From Cycas panzhihuaensis (lineage: Eukaryota > Cycadophyta), in assembly GCA_023213395.1 (NCBI GenBank), contig CM041465.1, positions 199,895,741 to 199,959,740 on the forward strand: 64,000 bases of DNA, in the 5' to 3' direction. Both the position numbers and the translations under genes were made by a program. Below, one piece after another: positions 21,001 to 32,295 of this stretch. The notes under the pieces were generated by a model. The model ran no database searches, was not told the DNA's origin, and saw only the letters and a list, made by a program, of their open reading frames with translations. Each line of letters begins with the position of its first letter. Position 1 is the first letter of the stretch.

Positions 21001-21339
21001 AACCTGGTAAAAGTAGAATCATCATCAACATAGTTAACTTCAGAGGATGGTAAGCCAGTTAGGCAAAAAAGCTTACCATCAAGAATTCTAGTCATAACCA
21101 CAACATTTGAAGGAGGGTAAATGACATAAAGAGTTTGATTATTTATAGTTACACTCAAATCAAAACCATGAGAGACAAGGGTAGAGAGGGAGAGCAGGTT
21201 CTTCTTATAGTAGGAATATATAAAACATCAATAAGGGTAAAATCTAGAAGGCCTCAGAGTTTTAGGCAAATTGTTCCAAGTCCTTTGACTAGATGAGATG
21301 ATTTATCAGCCATGTGTACAACACCATAAACTTTAGAGT

Positions 21340-22580
21340 CAAAATCCTAAAAGAACTAGCAATGACAAGTCATGTGTTATGTTGCTCCAGTATCCATGAT
21401 CCATGATGAAGTATTAGAGGTGGCAATATTTACAACCCCAAGTGGTGAAGGCAAAAGTGAATAAGCATAGCCATAGTGAGCCTCAATATACCTAGTGGAT
21501 CTATCAATAACATTTGATGAAGTGGTCCCAATTCTTTGAAGGTGTATATAAGCAAATTACATTCCACCAAAAGCATCTTCAAAATAAGTATTATCAACAT
21601 TATGTGCACCATGGAATTGTTGATAGCTTGGTAGTTTGTTGGTGGTAGTTCTACAATTTTTGGCATAATGTCCTTTTCTATTACATTTTTGGCACATAAT
21701 TTTTTAATTTCCAGTCCCATAAGAAGTATTGGGCTAGTTAGATTATCTCTAATTACTAGATCTAGGTCTAGGTTGATTATTTTGGCCTTGGCCTTAAGAC
21801 TATTTTTGTTGGAGTTGAGGATCCTGTTGACCAAGAGAATGTTGTCCTTGTTGTCTACCTCTTCCTCTTCGATGGGAATTACCACCTTTGCAAGAGTATT
21901 AACCTTGATTTTTGGTATAACAAAGATCTTCTTCCACTTCAAAAGCAACATCAATTGGATCTGATATAGTGGAAAAGTTGGTATCAGAGGTCTTATCAAA
22001 TTCAATGAATTTATCAACAAGAGCCTCAAAGTTTAGGGTCATCAAAGTGCTACTACATTAAAGACTTTCTAATAGATTTTTATAATATGGGATATAGAGA
22101 TATGACTAAATCAAGAAAGCCCATATAATACATTAAGTTTTAAAATATTTATCAATAGCTTGCTTGATTAGATGAAGGATATTGATTGTCTCACTTGCGT
22201 GTCCTTTCTACATTTTTAATTTGTTCATCTTTAGCACAAAGTAAATAAATTCTAAGTCTGATTTAATGTCAAATTTCTTCTTAAAAACTTCAAGAACTTT
22301 CCATGATGTATCATGTACAACTTTATCAATGAGATTATATAAGGAATAATTAGTGACAAAAAGTATCCCTGCATGGATTTTATCATCATCAAGTTCTCAT
22401 TGATGTTTAGCTGTAGCTTCAGTGGGAGTAGTTGGAGCACCTCCTCTAGAAGCAATTGAGGTAATTATATCTATAACAGATGGTGTAGGTTACAAGTGAT
22501 CTCTCTAAAGACCTTCGTACTTTGAAGTATTTCTGATACTAGTGAACTAGATGTCCTAATTTTCTTTCTTTTTTAGAATG
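21340..22580 (-). pseudogene. Copia gag, CCHC zinc knuckle and protease start
   Basis: Minus strand, from about 22450: a UBN2-like gag stretch (DDDKIHAGILFVTNYSLYNL and SWKVLEVFKKKF), an RG-rich run (RRGRGRQQGQ) and a CCHC knuckle MCQKCNRKGHYAKNC (about 21658-21705), then the copia protease active site WIMDTGATHNMT (about 21385-21420). The sequence after the protease should enter a GAG-pre-integrase and integrase of about 1-1.5 kb, but only about 400 bp lie before RT begins. The gag is broken by frame changes near 22030 and by stops. Confidence 0.8.
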
Positions 22581-24630
22581 TAGTTTACATTTTTCTTGAA
22601 CTATAAATGCATGGTGTCTTTTAAGAAGGGAAGAAATAAACAAGGGATTATAAATATGATGGCAATAAATGAACAATTACTATTTACAAATAGGAGATGT
22701 AATGAAGTAGTGTAGTAGAAGGAAGAAGAAGTGAGAATGGTTGCTCAAAGATTAAGGAAGTAACTTAGAGAATAGTCACATTCACTTATGGCAAATATTA
22801 ACCTCACGCAATAGGAATATGAGAAGCACAATGATGAAAATTGGCTACTAATACTTGTGGTAAATATTAACTTGATGTAGTAGGAATATTAGAAGCACTA
22901 TGATTATGATTATACTATGAATCATTTTTTACAAATAAGTAAGTGATCAATATACAAGATTGTAGGCCAATATAGAAGCTGACATCATTAGGTGTACTTT
23001 AAACCTCAAATGTAAGATGCGTAATCAACCCAATAACCTCTAACTTGTGTCCAACATATAGTTGAGATTGTTGAAGGGATGCCTAGGCTTCTAGTAGAAT
23101 TAAGTTGGCCTTCACCCGTGATACCCATAATTGTGCTTAGTGATAAAATCCAAGTTACAATGGAGCCCAAGTACTCCCAATCCTTACCCAGTTCACTAAT
23201 GAGTAGCTATATACCTTATCTAAAGAGTGGTATGTGCATACTCATGGCTATGATAAATATTAGATTAGTTTTATTTTAATCTTGTATTAAAGTTTTATTT
23301 TTCTTAGTTGGTTATCAGGATGATCCCTGATTAAGGCATGATGGTATGGCTTACCAAACCTCACTAGTATTCCAGTTTAGTCCAGTCCCAACTTGAAACT
23401 CACACCTCTTTTATGGTATGACATTCTACCAACTAAGGTATCTCAACCTTGGCAAGTATTTGAATAGGCATAAGTTGGCAAAAAATAGTGTACATGATGC
23501 ATTCCTTTTAGGAAGAGTGAAAAAATTATCGAATTACATTAAATGTACATTTAACTGAAAATAAAATGCTTGCTTGGAGTGATTTTAGAGTGCTTGCTTA
23601 GAGTGTCTTTAGAATGCTTACTTGAAGTGATTTTGGAGTGCTAAAATAAAATGCTAATAAGTAAGGACACTAGATATTTCTCTGATCTATGTGTTTTATA
23701 TTCATATTTATAATGGGCTTTTAAGTCTTCTAAAAAGAAGGAAGAAACCTTTTTCACTTTTTTTTTAAAAACACAATAAAAAAATAGTCTTTACTAAAAT
23801 AGTAAGAACTTTCTCCCATGATAACAAAATTGAGTGCCAATTTCTGTGCTATAAACTATACTTATAACTTCATCCTCAAAAAGTGGAATTAGGTCCAAAT
23901 GAGTTTTGAAATATATTTGGCAGTCCTGAAAATTTAGGAGAATATATTTTTCTAGAATTCTTACTAAAAATAACTATTGTTTACTAAAATAGCAATAACT
24001 TTCTTATATGACATCAAAATTGGGTGCTAGTTTTTGCGATAGAAAGTAAACTTAGAGACTTATACTTGAAAATTAGAATCAGGTCAATTGGAGTTCTATA
24101 GAAGATTTTGTAGCCCTATGAAGTTTAGTAAGCAAATTTTATTTCTGCAAAAATTTCAGCTTGCTAATATCTTATTAACACATAATACCATATGAAATTT
24201 CTATCATTTTTTGATCACCAGGATCCTGATATGGGCAAGGTGAGAGAATACAATGATGAATATTTTAAGTGGCTCTAAATTCTTTAAAAAATTTAGGTAG
24301 AACCTCCTCTTATAATCATTCTTCTAAAAGTTAGAAAAAATTTGGCAGCATTTCCCCTTATTAAATGGATAAAAAGAGGGGAAAGAAAAGAAGAATGAGA
24401 TAGAATAAATGGCCACCAAAGGATTAGAATCTTATGCCTTACAAATCCTTGTATTGTGCTTCCAAACTTGCAAAAGAGAAAGGGAAAGCAAATAATACAA
24501 AATATGTTATGATAATAACTTAAAAATATTTCCAGATCCACTTTCACAATCTCCTTCAGCACATGGATTGTGGGGGAGAAGGAAGTGATGGATCTATTGC
24601 AAGTGAAAGTGAGGAATATGAAGGAAGTAA
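22581..24630 (-). other. Leader of the copia element, no gene recognised
   Basis: Two kilobases between PBS and gag. It includes a TGCTTGCTTGGAGTGATTTT-like short repeat near 23565-23640. The plus frame 23079-23279 and minus frame 24643-24293 have no family likeness. Confidence 0.4.
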
Positions 24631-24942
24631 GCTCTGATACCACATGAAAATAATGGATCTATCCTTTATCCCCATGTACTAAACACAAAGATAAACATGG
24701 GAGCAAGAGAGACTTGAGAGAAAGAGAGAAGCTCTCACAAAATGGGGAGGTAAGAATGACCCTCCTCCATTGAGCTTTTACTTTTATATTAAGAGAGGGA
24801 GCATTAGAGTTAGGTGAAATGAAATTACATATAATGCATATAAAAGTTCATTTCGCTTAAGTGATCTAATTTAAATTTCACTTAAGACCCTTTTTAGAAA
24901 CAATCAACTAATGTAATGAACTTGTGACATTAACCCCTTTCA
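24631..24942 (-). repeat. PBS (24631-24642) and 5' LTR (24645-24942) of the copia element
   Basis: The PBS is perfect: TGGTATCAGAGC on the element strand, 2 nt inside the LTR end TTTTCA. Confidence 0.9.
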
Positions 24943-24947
24943 CATTT

Positions 24948-25310
24948 CACCTATTAATGAGCTAAAACTATGATAGGATTCTTACTCTAAAGCCTCCATA
25001 CCTGTTAATGAGCCTAAACTATGATAAAGATCCCTCCGAGTCTAATTGTTAATGAGGTTAAAAGATGGTAATCACCTTCCAAAATCCCTTACCACATGAA
25101 CAAGGCTAAACTATGATGGGTGTGCTCTGAAAAGTCACATATTAATGAGCTTAAACTATGACAGTCCATCCTTTTTACTTCAGGCAAAAAGAGTTTTCTC
25201 TAAAAAGTCACTTATTAATGAGATTAAAGTATGATAGTCCAACCTTTTTTCTCTGACAAAAAGATTTCCCTCTGATACTTTGTTAATGAGAGCTAAACTA
25301 TGATCAAGTG
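24948..25310 (+). repeat. Second satellite block of the gypsy 3' region (right part)
   Basis: Continues the block of 18690-18919 after the copia insertion, with more diverged units of about 50-70 bp: attaatgagctaaaactatg, gttaatgagcctaaactatg, attaatgagcttaaactatg, gttaatgagagctaaactatg. Confidence 0.85.
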
Positions 25311-25321
25311 TATAGTAGAAG

Positions 25322-25635
25322 CCCATCCAGTTTGTGGGCATTTGATGATGAAGTCCCATCCAATTTATGGGAAGTAGGTAGTGTTTATTTGAAGGTGAAA
25401 GTCCCATCTAATTTATGGGTATTAGATAAGTTTTTGATAATAGTAGACACCTAGTTCTTTTAGGCAAGAAGACAAATGTAGTGACATTTATTAGGTGAAT
25501 ACCCAATCCTTTTGGGTAACCTAGTTGACACTTAGTCCTTTTGGGTTGTTGTTTCAAGATGATAGATACCCAGTCCTTTTAGGTGAGAGATGTAAATGAT
25601 ACCTCTTTGGCTAAGATTACTCAACCCTTTTGAGT
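25322..25635 (+). repeat. Array of eight small hairpins near the gypsy 3' end
   Basis: Short inverted repeats with 5-6 bp stems: cccatccagtttgtggg (25322-25338), cccatccaatttatggg (25355-25371), cccatctaatttatggg (25403-25419), cctagttcttttagg (25450-25464), acccaatccttttgggt (25501-25517), a weaker one at about 25530-25546, acccagtccttttaggt (25568-25584) and actcaacccttttgagt (25619-25635). Stems differ between units while pairing is mostly kept. They lie 190 bp upstream of the polypurine tract. Confidence 0.75.
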
Positions 25636-25820
25636 AACTCTACCAATAAAAGCTTTTAGAATCAAGTCATAATGTAGATTTTATTCCATCATAGAAGAAT
25701 ATTATCCCATCATCCATACATTTTATGAGTTCCTATTACTTTCACTAGAGCAACAAGCACCCACATTATTACCACCTCTCACCATCATATGTCTCTTTCT
25801 AGAATAGAAGCCTTAGGTGC

Positions 25821-26075
25821 GAAGGGGGTAAATGTTTCACTAAAACTTGGCCTCTTTATTTGTATTTGGATTATGTTGGTAAATGGATACATGTTATATA
25901 GTTGTATTGACAATGATTGATGTATGTTAATTCTATTTGATGGATTGGGCCTTATTTTGTTGAAATGATATGTGATTATTGATTGATAAAATGTAATGAA
26001 TGATGATGCAATAGATATTCCTATAATTCTGCCAATGATATAAACTATGGTGATAGAGTTTTCTTTATGGCTAAC
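25821..26075 (+). repeat. Polypurine tract and start of the 3' LTR of gypsy copy 1
   Basis: gaagggggt (25821-25829) then an LTR start at about 25833 (tgtttcactaaaacttgg). The LTR sequence aligns with 57129 onward (tattttaccaaaacctag). The LTR is split here by the LINE. Confidence 0.7.
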
Positions 26076-26077
26076 TT
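26058..26077. repeat. LINE target-site duplication (left copy; right copy 32276-32295)
   Basis: gttttctttatggctaactt is present identically at both ends. The last two T are shared with the poly-T, so the true length is about 18-20 bp. Confidence 0.95.
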
Positions 26078-26189
26078 TTTTTTTTTTTGATAAGGTAAAA
26101 TGAATTTACAGGGGGTTTTACCTAGGTCCCCAAACCTGGTACATCAAAGCCAAACGGCATAAATAAATTGACCATGACAGGCCCATGGT

Positions 26190-29100
26190 CTAGCCCATAT
26201 TTTGAATTGCTTCTCCTGTGTCCAGTCCCACCTGTGCGTCCATCCTGACCAGTCTCATTAACTCCTCCGGGAAGTCCTCTTTCCAGACCTTAACACTTTT
26301 ATTGATCACTGCCCAATTAGCAAGCCAATCGGCTGCCGAGTTTCCTTCTCTATAAGTATGCTGGATCTGTACCTCTGATCTAGCGACCAGCCCAACCTGG
26401 ATATCCTTAAAAATATCACTATTATCCCATCCAGGATCAGCTTCCCCTCTCAAGCATTTTATCGCGTACATCGAATCCCTTCCAAAATCACCTTTTGCGG
26501 TTTCCTCTTCCAATGTAATAGAGGCCCTTAACAACGCCTTGAACTTGACTTTTCTGGTTCGATTGAACCCCCAGATATTCCGCAAAAGCCCATCTCAAAT
26601 TACCATCATGGTCCCTACATAGGCCCCCCCCTCCCGCCTCGCTGGGGTTACCTTTAGCAGCGCCATCAAAATTTACCTTCACCCATGAGGCATCTGGGGG
26701 GTGCCACTTAACATCTCTTCTCTTTGCTTTGACGCCCTCTCGGGGCACTAATCCCCATTGGCTCATGATATCTTCTTCCCCTTTAGGTATTCTCTCCTCC
26801 TTAGGATTAACCATCATTTCTGAGATGGCTTTCCTGATCTCTATCAACAACACCTGGTTATCCTTCCCTTTGTCTTCGAAAATCCTCCTATTACGTTCCT
26901 TCCAGATGCACCAGCAGCCCACCGGCAGGATCATCTTCCATAGACTAGATAGGGCTTTACTCTTAAAGGGGGAGGTCCAAGCTGACCACTGCTCCCCCAG
27001 AGTTTGAGAAGAGGCCCAAGCTACCCCCATCTCGGACCACATGACACCCCATATGCCCCCGGAGTAGGGACAATGGATACACAGGTGGTCCAGGGATTCC
27101 ATGACTTGCTTACATAGAACACATCTACTAACCAAGTGGATACCCCTCTTTGAGAGATTATCCAGAGTGAGTAATTTGTTTTGGAGACATAGCCACCAAA
27201 AGTCGCAACTTTGGGAACACCCCATCTTCCAAACCCGGCCGGAGGTCGTTCTGTCCCACCCCTCTCTGTTCACCCTAAAGTTGTACCCTGCTTTAACCGT
27301 ATATAAGCCCGAAGGCGAAGACGGTCAAATTATGGAGTCTCTTGAATATCTTGATTGTCTAAGATCTCTTTCACCCCGACGAGCTCCCATACTTGCAGGG
27401 AACTTCCTCAAACGATCTCCACTTCTGTCTTTTCACCCCAATCCGGTAATTCTTAACAAGGGAGCCATAACGGTTTACACTCCCTCTTCAAGACTACGAT
27501 ATTAGGCGGATCGTCAAATTTAAAGTGGCCGCACCACTGTCTTCCCAAAACCTAATACTTTCTCCATTTCCCAACTTCCAACAAGATACCTTCCCGCAGT
27601 AGACCTCTCGAAGATCTGATAGCTCTCCAGACCTGGGACCCCTCCAGACAAAGCCCCTCCTCAAACAGAAGGTGACTGTCCCCCAAATACTTCCTTGCTA
27701 TGATTTTCCCCCACGCCGATCCAACCTCCTTTGTGAGCCTCCACCCCACCTTTGCCAGGAGAGCCTCGTTAAAGAAGTCCAATCTCCTAACATTAAGACC
27801 ACCTGCCCACTTGGGCCTGCAAACCTTGTCCCATGCGACAAGATGAAACCTCCTTTTGTCTTCAACACCCGACCATAGGAATCTCTTCATGATACTCTCC
27901 ATAATGGAGATGACCTTGCTCGGCAATTTGAAGACTAACATTTGGAAGACCGGAATACTGCAGAAGCCACAAGAAGTGGATTTTCCACCTTAACTAAGGA
28001 GGGCCCCTTTCCATCCAGCCAGCTTCTTGTTGAATCTACTAACTATAGGGTCCCACATTTCCTTTCCCAGATTTCCCACAAAGAGCGGCATACCAAGATA
28101 ATAAGCGGGAGGGAGCCTCTGCTCATCTCCAAGATTACGCTTATCTTACCACAAGCCTCTCAGGAGAATTGATAAAAAGACCGCACTTTTGTTCAAGTTG
28201 ATCTCTTGGTTCGTGGCCTTCTCATATGCACGAAATCCCGGTTTGAAGGCCTTAGCCTCCCTCACCAACGCCTTGCTTAGAAAAATATTATCATCGACAA
28301 GCGGTGAAGCGCAATATTCTCAAGGTGGGAAGAGGCTCTCAAACTGATATCCTCGACCCTCCGTGCCTCCATCGAAGCCCTACCTAACATCTCCGCCATG
28401 ATAATGAACAGGAAGGGGGAGAGGGGGTCACCTTGCCTCAAACCCCTCGATCCAGCGAAAAAAGGAGTCGACCTACCATTTATAATAACCGAGAAGGACA
28501 CTCTGGAGATACAGCACCTCATCCATTCCCTCCAAACCTCCCCGAAGCCAAAAGCCTCCAGACACTGCAGCAGACAATCCCAAGCCACCCGATCATAGGC
28601 TTTAGACATATCTGTTTTGATGATCATCCCCGCTTCCTTGCGAGACATCGTCGAATGCAAGGTCTCATGGACAATGATGATACCATCCGAAATTTGCCTG
28701 CCTTTCACAAACCCATCTTGATTCTGGGAGATAATCTCCGGAAGGTATACTCTCAACCTATTCGCCAACAACTTGGCCAAGATCTTATATTTAACGTTGC
28801 ACAGGCTGATTGGTCTGAAGTCTTCCATGGCTTCCACTCCCTCCTTCTTAGGAATCAACACCAAAAATGTGGCTTGCCACTCCTTCAGAATTGTACGCTT
28901 CTGGACGAATTCATTAAACGCCGCCAACAGATCATCCTTAATTATCTCCCAATATTCTTGGAAAAAGCCCGGAGGGAAGCCATCCGGCCCAGGGGCCTTA
29001 TCGCGTCCCATCTTGAATAAGGCCTCCTCGACCTCCTCCTGAGCAAAAGGTTCAGTCAGTTTGTTGTTCCATTCCTCAGTAATCACTTTAGGAATATATT

Positions 29101-30351
29101 GTATGAGCCATACGAGATCGGGATCCACGACAACTTGGGATTACGTGAAGAGCTCCTTGAAATAGTCCATCGCAATACTCCCAATCTGATCCTCCGCCTC
29201 ATACACAACTCCATCCCTACTGCGGATCTTAGCAATCTTGTTATGGGACCTATGTCTCAAGGTAGCCATATGGAAGAACTTAGTGTTCTGTCCCTTCCTT
29301 AATCCATTGTTCTCTAGACTTACGCTTCCAAAAGATCTCCTCTCTTTCCAAAGACCTCCTCATATTTCCTAGAGGTTAAGAGCTCCTCAGAACCCGGTTC
29401 CCGGGTTCTTCCTTCCTCTGGATCCTCTCCTCTATCCCCTTAAGATTCTCTATCGGAGATTTTTATTTCCAAATATATCTCCAAAAACCTCCTTGTTCCA
29501 AAGTTTAACTTGTTTCTTGACCCAGTTTAGTTTCCTCGAAAATCTAAACATAGCACAACCATGAATCTTGATCCCCCACCATTCCGAATCCTCTCATTCA
29601 ACTCTGTGGTGTTTACGCCACATAAGTTCGAATCGAAATGGCGTCCCTTTGTGGAGGTACAGGAGCATCCCTCAAAATGAGTGGCGTATGGTCTGATCCA
29701 GCTTTCGGCAGGGTCTCTAACTTCACACCTTCAAAGTGGCAGGCCCACTCGTAGTTAATGACCATCCTATCCAACCTACACTGAATGTGATTGGTACCTA
29801 GTCTTCTATTAGACCAGGTAAACCTACCCCCCCTTAGAGGCACATCCATCAGGCCTCCCGACTGCATAAACACACCAAGGTCTGCCATCTCGCTAGTCCG
29901 GTAGCTCGCCCTCCTCTCTTCTCATTCGGTTAGGGGAATTGAAATCCCACTACCGCCCAAGGCCCCTTCCAATCTCTATGGGCTTCCACCAAGCCTTCCC
30001 ATAATCTCCTCCTCCCCTCAACCGAGTTTGGGGCATAGATATTGGTAATCCAATACTCCTTGTTGGTGTGGACGTATACCAGCCCCACTGTTAGGAAATG
30101 GGCGCTCTTGCACACCTCAAACCCTTTCCACCTTTTAGGATTCCACAGAAGCTTGCCCGGCTCCTAGATCCTACACTGGTTATCCCCATCCCCCTCCTCC
30201 AAATCTTATGAAGCACCTCGACTTCCTTTAACTGCTCTACCTTCATCTCCTGCGCAAAGTAAACGTCAACCTCCTCTCGATCCCGAGCTCCTAACCAATC
30301 TATGCTTAGGCGGGGCATTTAGCCCCTTATATTCGAGGATAGGACTTTCAT
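26190..30351 (-). pseudogene. LINE ORF2: endonuclease, reverse transcriptase, RNase H
   Basis: The start is ATG at 30351-30349 (MKVLSSNIRG), with a one-base loss right after it. The endonuclease has NIYAPNSVEGRR, AVVGFQF (from GDFN) and the SDHTPL catalytic box (29613-30115). RT (29128-28277) has GRDKAPGPDGFPPGFFQ, FRPISLCNVKYKILAK, TDMSKAYDRV (catalytic Asp) and GLRQGDPLSPFLF; a +1 frameshift then puts the catalytic box into another frame as LVDDNIF. The thumb region is at 27941-27552, followed by a zinc-binding region (CVLCKQ..ESLDHLCIHCPY, about 27150). The RNase H tail has VNFDGAAKGNPSEAGGGG (about 26660), another frameshift near 26560 and HTYREGNSAADWLAN. Length, about 1390 codons, is normal for plant L1 ORF2. 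Confidence 0.93.
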
Positions 30352-30599
30352 GGAAACGCCTTAACCTCTCCTACTCCCGAGGTTAGGGCCTTCAAGAGCT
30401 CCCCTCCCTCGGTACTCTGGTACCCCAAGTCTATTTGGGCTTGTGTCTCTTTATCCCTAGTGGCTTCTCTAGGGGGGCTGCCCACCTGTCTCTCCACCCC
30501 GGAATCTGGGGCCTTCCTCACTTCAGAAGTGTTTCCCTTCGAGACCCATTTGTGGGTTCCTCCTCCACCTCTACTGGTCTCTGCCCTCTCGGCCCTCCT

Positions 30600-31795
30600 C
30601 CCGCTCCCCTTGAACCAAGGCCCACAGGTCCCTCCTCTTGATTCTTGTCTCTTGGGCCCCTCCTCGTGCTCGGAAAAATAGTCCTCTAAATCCCGGTTGA
30701 TGTTCTTAGCCGGTTTGGCGGTTCCTCCTCCTCAGCTGGGGTTCTGCGGTCCCCTACCTCCCGCATCCGCCTTGGTTCCACGGAATCTACTGCTTGGGAT
30801 GCCTTGTGCTCACCGCCTTTAAGAGCATCCAAAACTATCTTCTCCTCCATCGCCGTCTTGCCTCCATCATCCTGAGACTCCCTATTGGTACCTTCCGGAT
30901 TTTCCCGTAAAGGCAAGTCTTGCGCCTACCGCCCTCCCAGATCATCATGGGGAACCTCCACAACACCGTCCTCTTTCTCCGCTCTAGATTCTCCTCTATC
31001 CCTACCACCTTCTTCCATCAAAGACTCCCCCTTTAGATCTACCTCCTTCCCCTCCACATGCGTATCCAACTTCTGTGGGCCGGGACATTGGAAAGGGAGA
31101 TGACCCCTAATCTTGCATTTAGAGCACCTGAAAGCCTCCATCTCATAATATAAACCACGGATAAAGGAATTACCATCCGACTCAAGCTAACTGTCCACCG
31201 GGAGTTCGCTGTCCACTAGCTGTAACACAATCATGCGTTCATCAGTCTGGATCTGTGTTTGGTGGCTGAATCCCAAGCTAACAAAGGTCCAATCATTTTA
31301 GCTGTCCCATTGACCGTCTCTGGGTTCCAGAAGTGTAAAGGGAGTCCAGGAAGCTGAACCCAAATCGGGGCTTGTTTAACAACAGGGGTGCCTGGGTCAA
31401 ACTCAGGATGCCATTTCTCCAGACATGGCCTTCCGCCCAAACATCCAGTGGGACTTCAACAGAATGGGGATCATGTCTTCTTGGCTTAAAAACCTAAAGA
31501 GGACACACCCCTTAGGCATAGCCATGACTTGAACAGGGTTTTTAGTCTTCCATTTGTTCCGTGTCCACTCCCTGATAATGTCCAGACCAGGCCTTGGACC
31601 CGAGAATCTGCCTACCAAGCTATGCTCCCAGTATTGAATGGTTCTTTGGGTGACTTCTTTAGGTATCGATAGTTTGTATCTGTTTCCGCTTTTTACTGGG
31701 GAAATATCTTGTTCCACATGGTCTCCATTTCTTAAAACCTCCAGGAAAGTCCTCCCAGAAGGAGAGGATTGAGACTGGTTCACAAATGATTGCAT
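30600..31795 (-). pseudogene. LINE ORF1: DUF4283 domain and CCHC knuckle
   Basis: From ATG at 31795: RTFLEVLRNGDHVEQD, a DUF4283-type core (WEHSLVGRFSGPRPGLDIIREW, GCVLFRFLSQEDMIPILLKSHW, then in the next frame APIWVQLPGLPLHFWNPETVN at about 31360-31310), and a zinc knuckle FRCSKCKIRGHLPFQCPG (CX2CX4HX4C, about 31130-31080). An acidic, poorly conserved tail extends to about 30600. There is a frameshift at about 31420 and a stop near 31190. ORF1 of plant L1 elements binds the element RNA. A further minus frame at 32196-31969 may be 5' untranslated sequence or an upstream ORF. Confidence 0.88.
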
Positions 31796-32275
31796 CTTAT
31801 AACCAACATAAGAGAAGCATATTCAAACAACACCTAACCAGCCAAGACTCACCGATGAAGTTGTGCACTGCTCGATCTTCCGGTCCGCCATATAAGGAAA
31901 AACTTCAAAGCTTGTGGCTGCAAATGCCTCAAGCGCCTACGTACCTTTGAAAGACCAACTTTACGCCTCTAAGAACCGGTAGCGCCACCTAAGACTCGGA
32001 TCTGCCTTCCCCTTGTTTTACTCTCCCATGCAGTACTTGAAACTCCCATCTCCAGCTCTGATCTGAACGCATCACCTCGCCTATCTTTCTCCTGTCCGTA
32101 GCCAGTCCGTCTTCCTACGCCATTGAGGCAATCCGTCCTCTCAAAATGGCCACGCCATCTTGGCACCCCTGCAGGGGGCCTGCCTCTCTCTGTCATGATC
32201 CACCCTAACCCTAGCCGCCAGTAGTCTTACCAGTCGCCTTCGTCTCGTCGTAATTTTATCTGAGCATAACCCTTC
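31796..32275 (-). promoter_or_regulatory. LINE 5' untranslated region
   Basis: GC-rich, between the 5' target duplication and the ORF1 start. Plant L1 elements carry an internal promoter here; no specific motif is claimed. Confidence 0.5.
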
Positions 32276-32295
32276 GTTTTCTTTATGGCTAACTT

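Larger units (their letters stand above)
18925..24942 (-). mobile_element. Copia element, minus strand, 6.0 kb, lacking integrase
   Basis: LTRs 18925-19220 (296 bp) and 24645-24942 (298 bp), TG...CA ends, TSD ccttt (18920-18924) versus cattt (24943-24947). A perfect initiator tRNA-Met PBS lies at 24631-24642 (gctctgatacca on the plus strand) and a polypurine tract (AAGGGGTAGAT on the element strand) beside the left LTR. Coding order on the minus strand is gag, zinc knuckle, protease, then directly RT and RNase H. It interrupts a satellite block of the older gypsy element. Confidence 0.9.
26076..32275 (-). mobile_element. L1-type LINE, about 6.2 kb, minus strand
   Basis: The 3' end has an A tail seen as 13 T (26076-26088), preceded on the element strand by TTATC. 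The 5' end abuts the second copy of the target duplication at 32276. It carries a DUF4283/CCHC ORF1 and an ORF2 with endonuclease, RT, zinc-binding region and RNase H, the architecture of plant L1 elements. GC content is far above the host. Frameshifts and stops in both ORFs make it non-functional, although the ends are complete. Confidence 0.95.

Noticed and set aside
21668-21964. Hydrophobic plus-strand frame opposite copia gag
   Set aside because: Antisense of the gag and zinc-knuckle region; apparent membrane segments come from the A-rich coding strand.
18700-25310. Satellite-like units considered as a CRISPR-type array
   Set aside because: Repeats are imperfect, the spacers are related to each other and the context is a plant retroelement 3' region.
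28433-29020. 195-codon plus-strand frame opposite the LINE RT
   Set aside because: Antisense shadow of the RT coding sequence, whose motifs are unmistakable on the minus strand.
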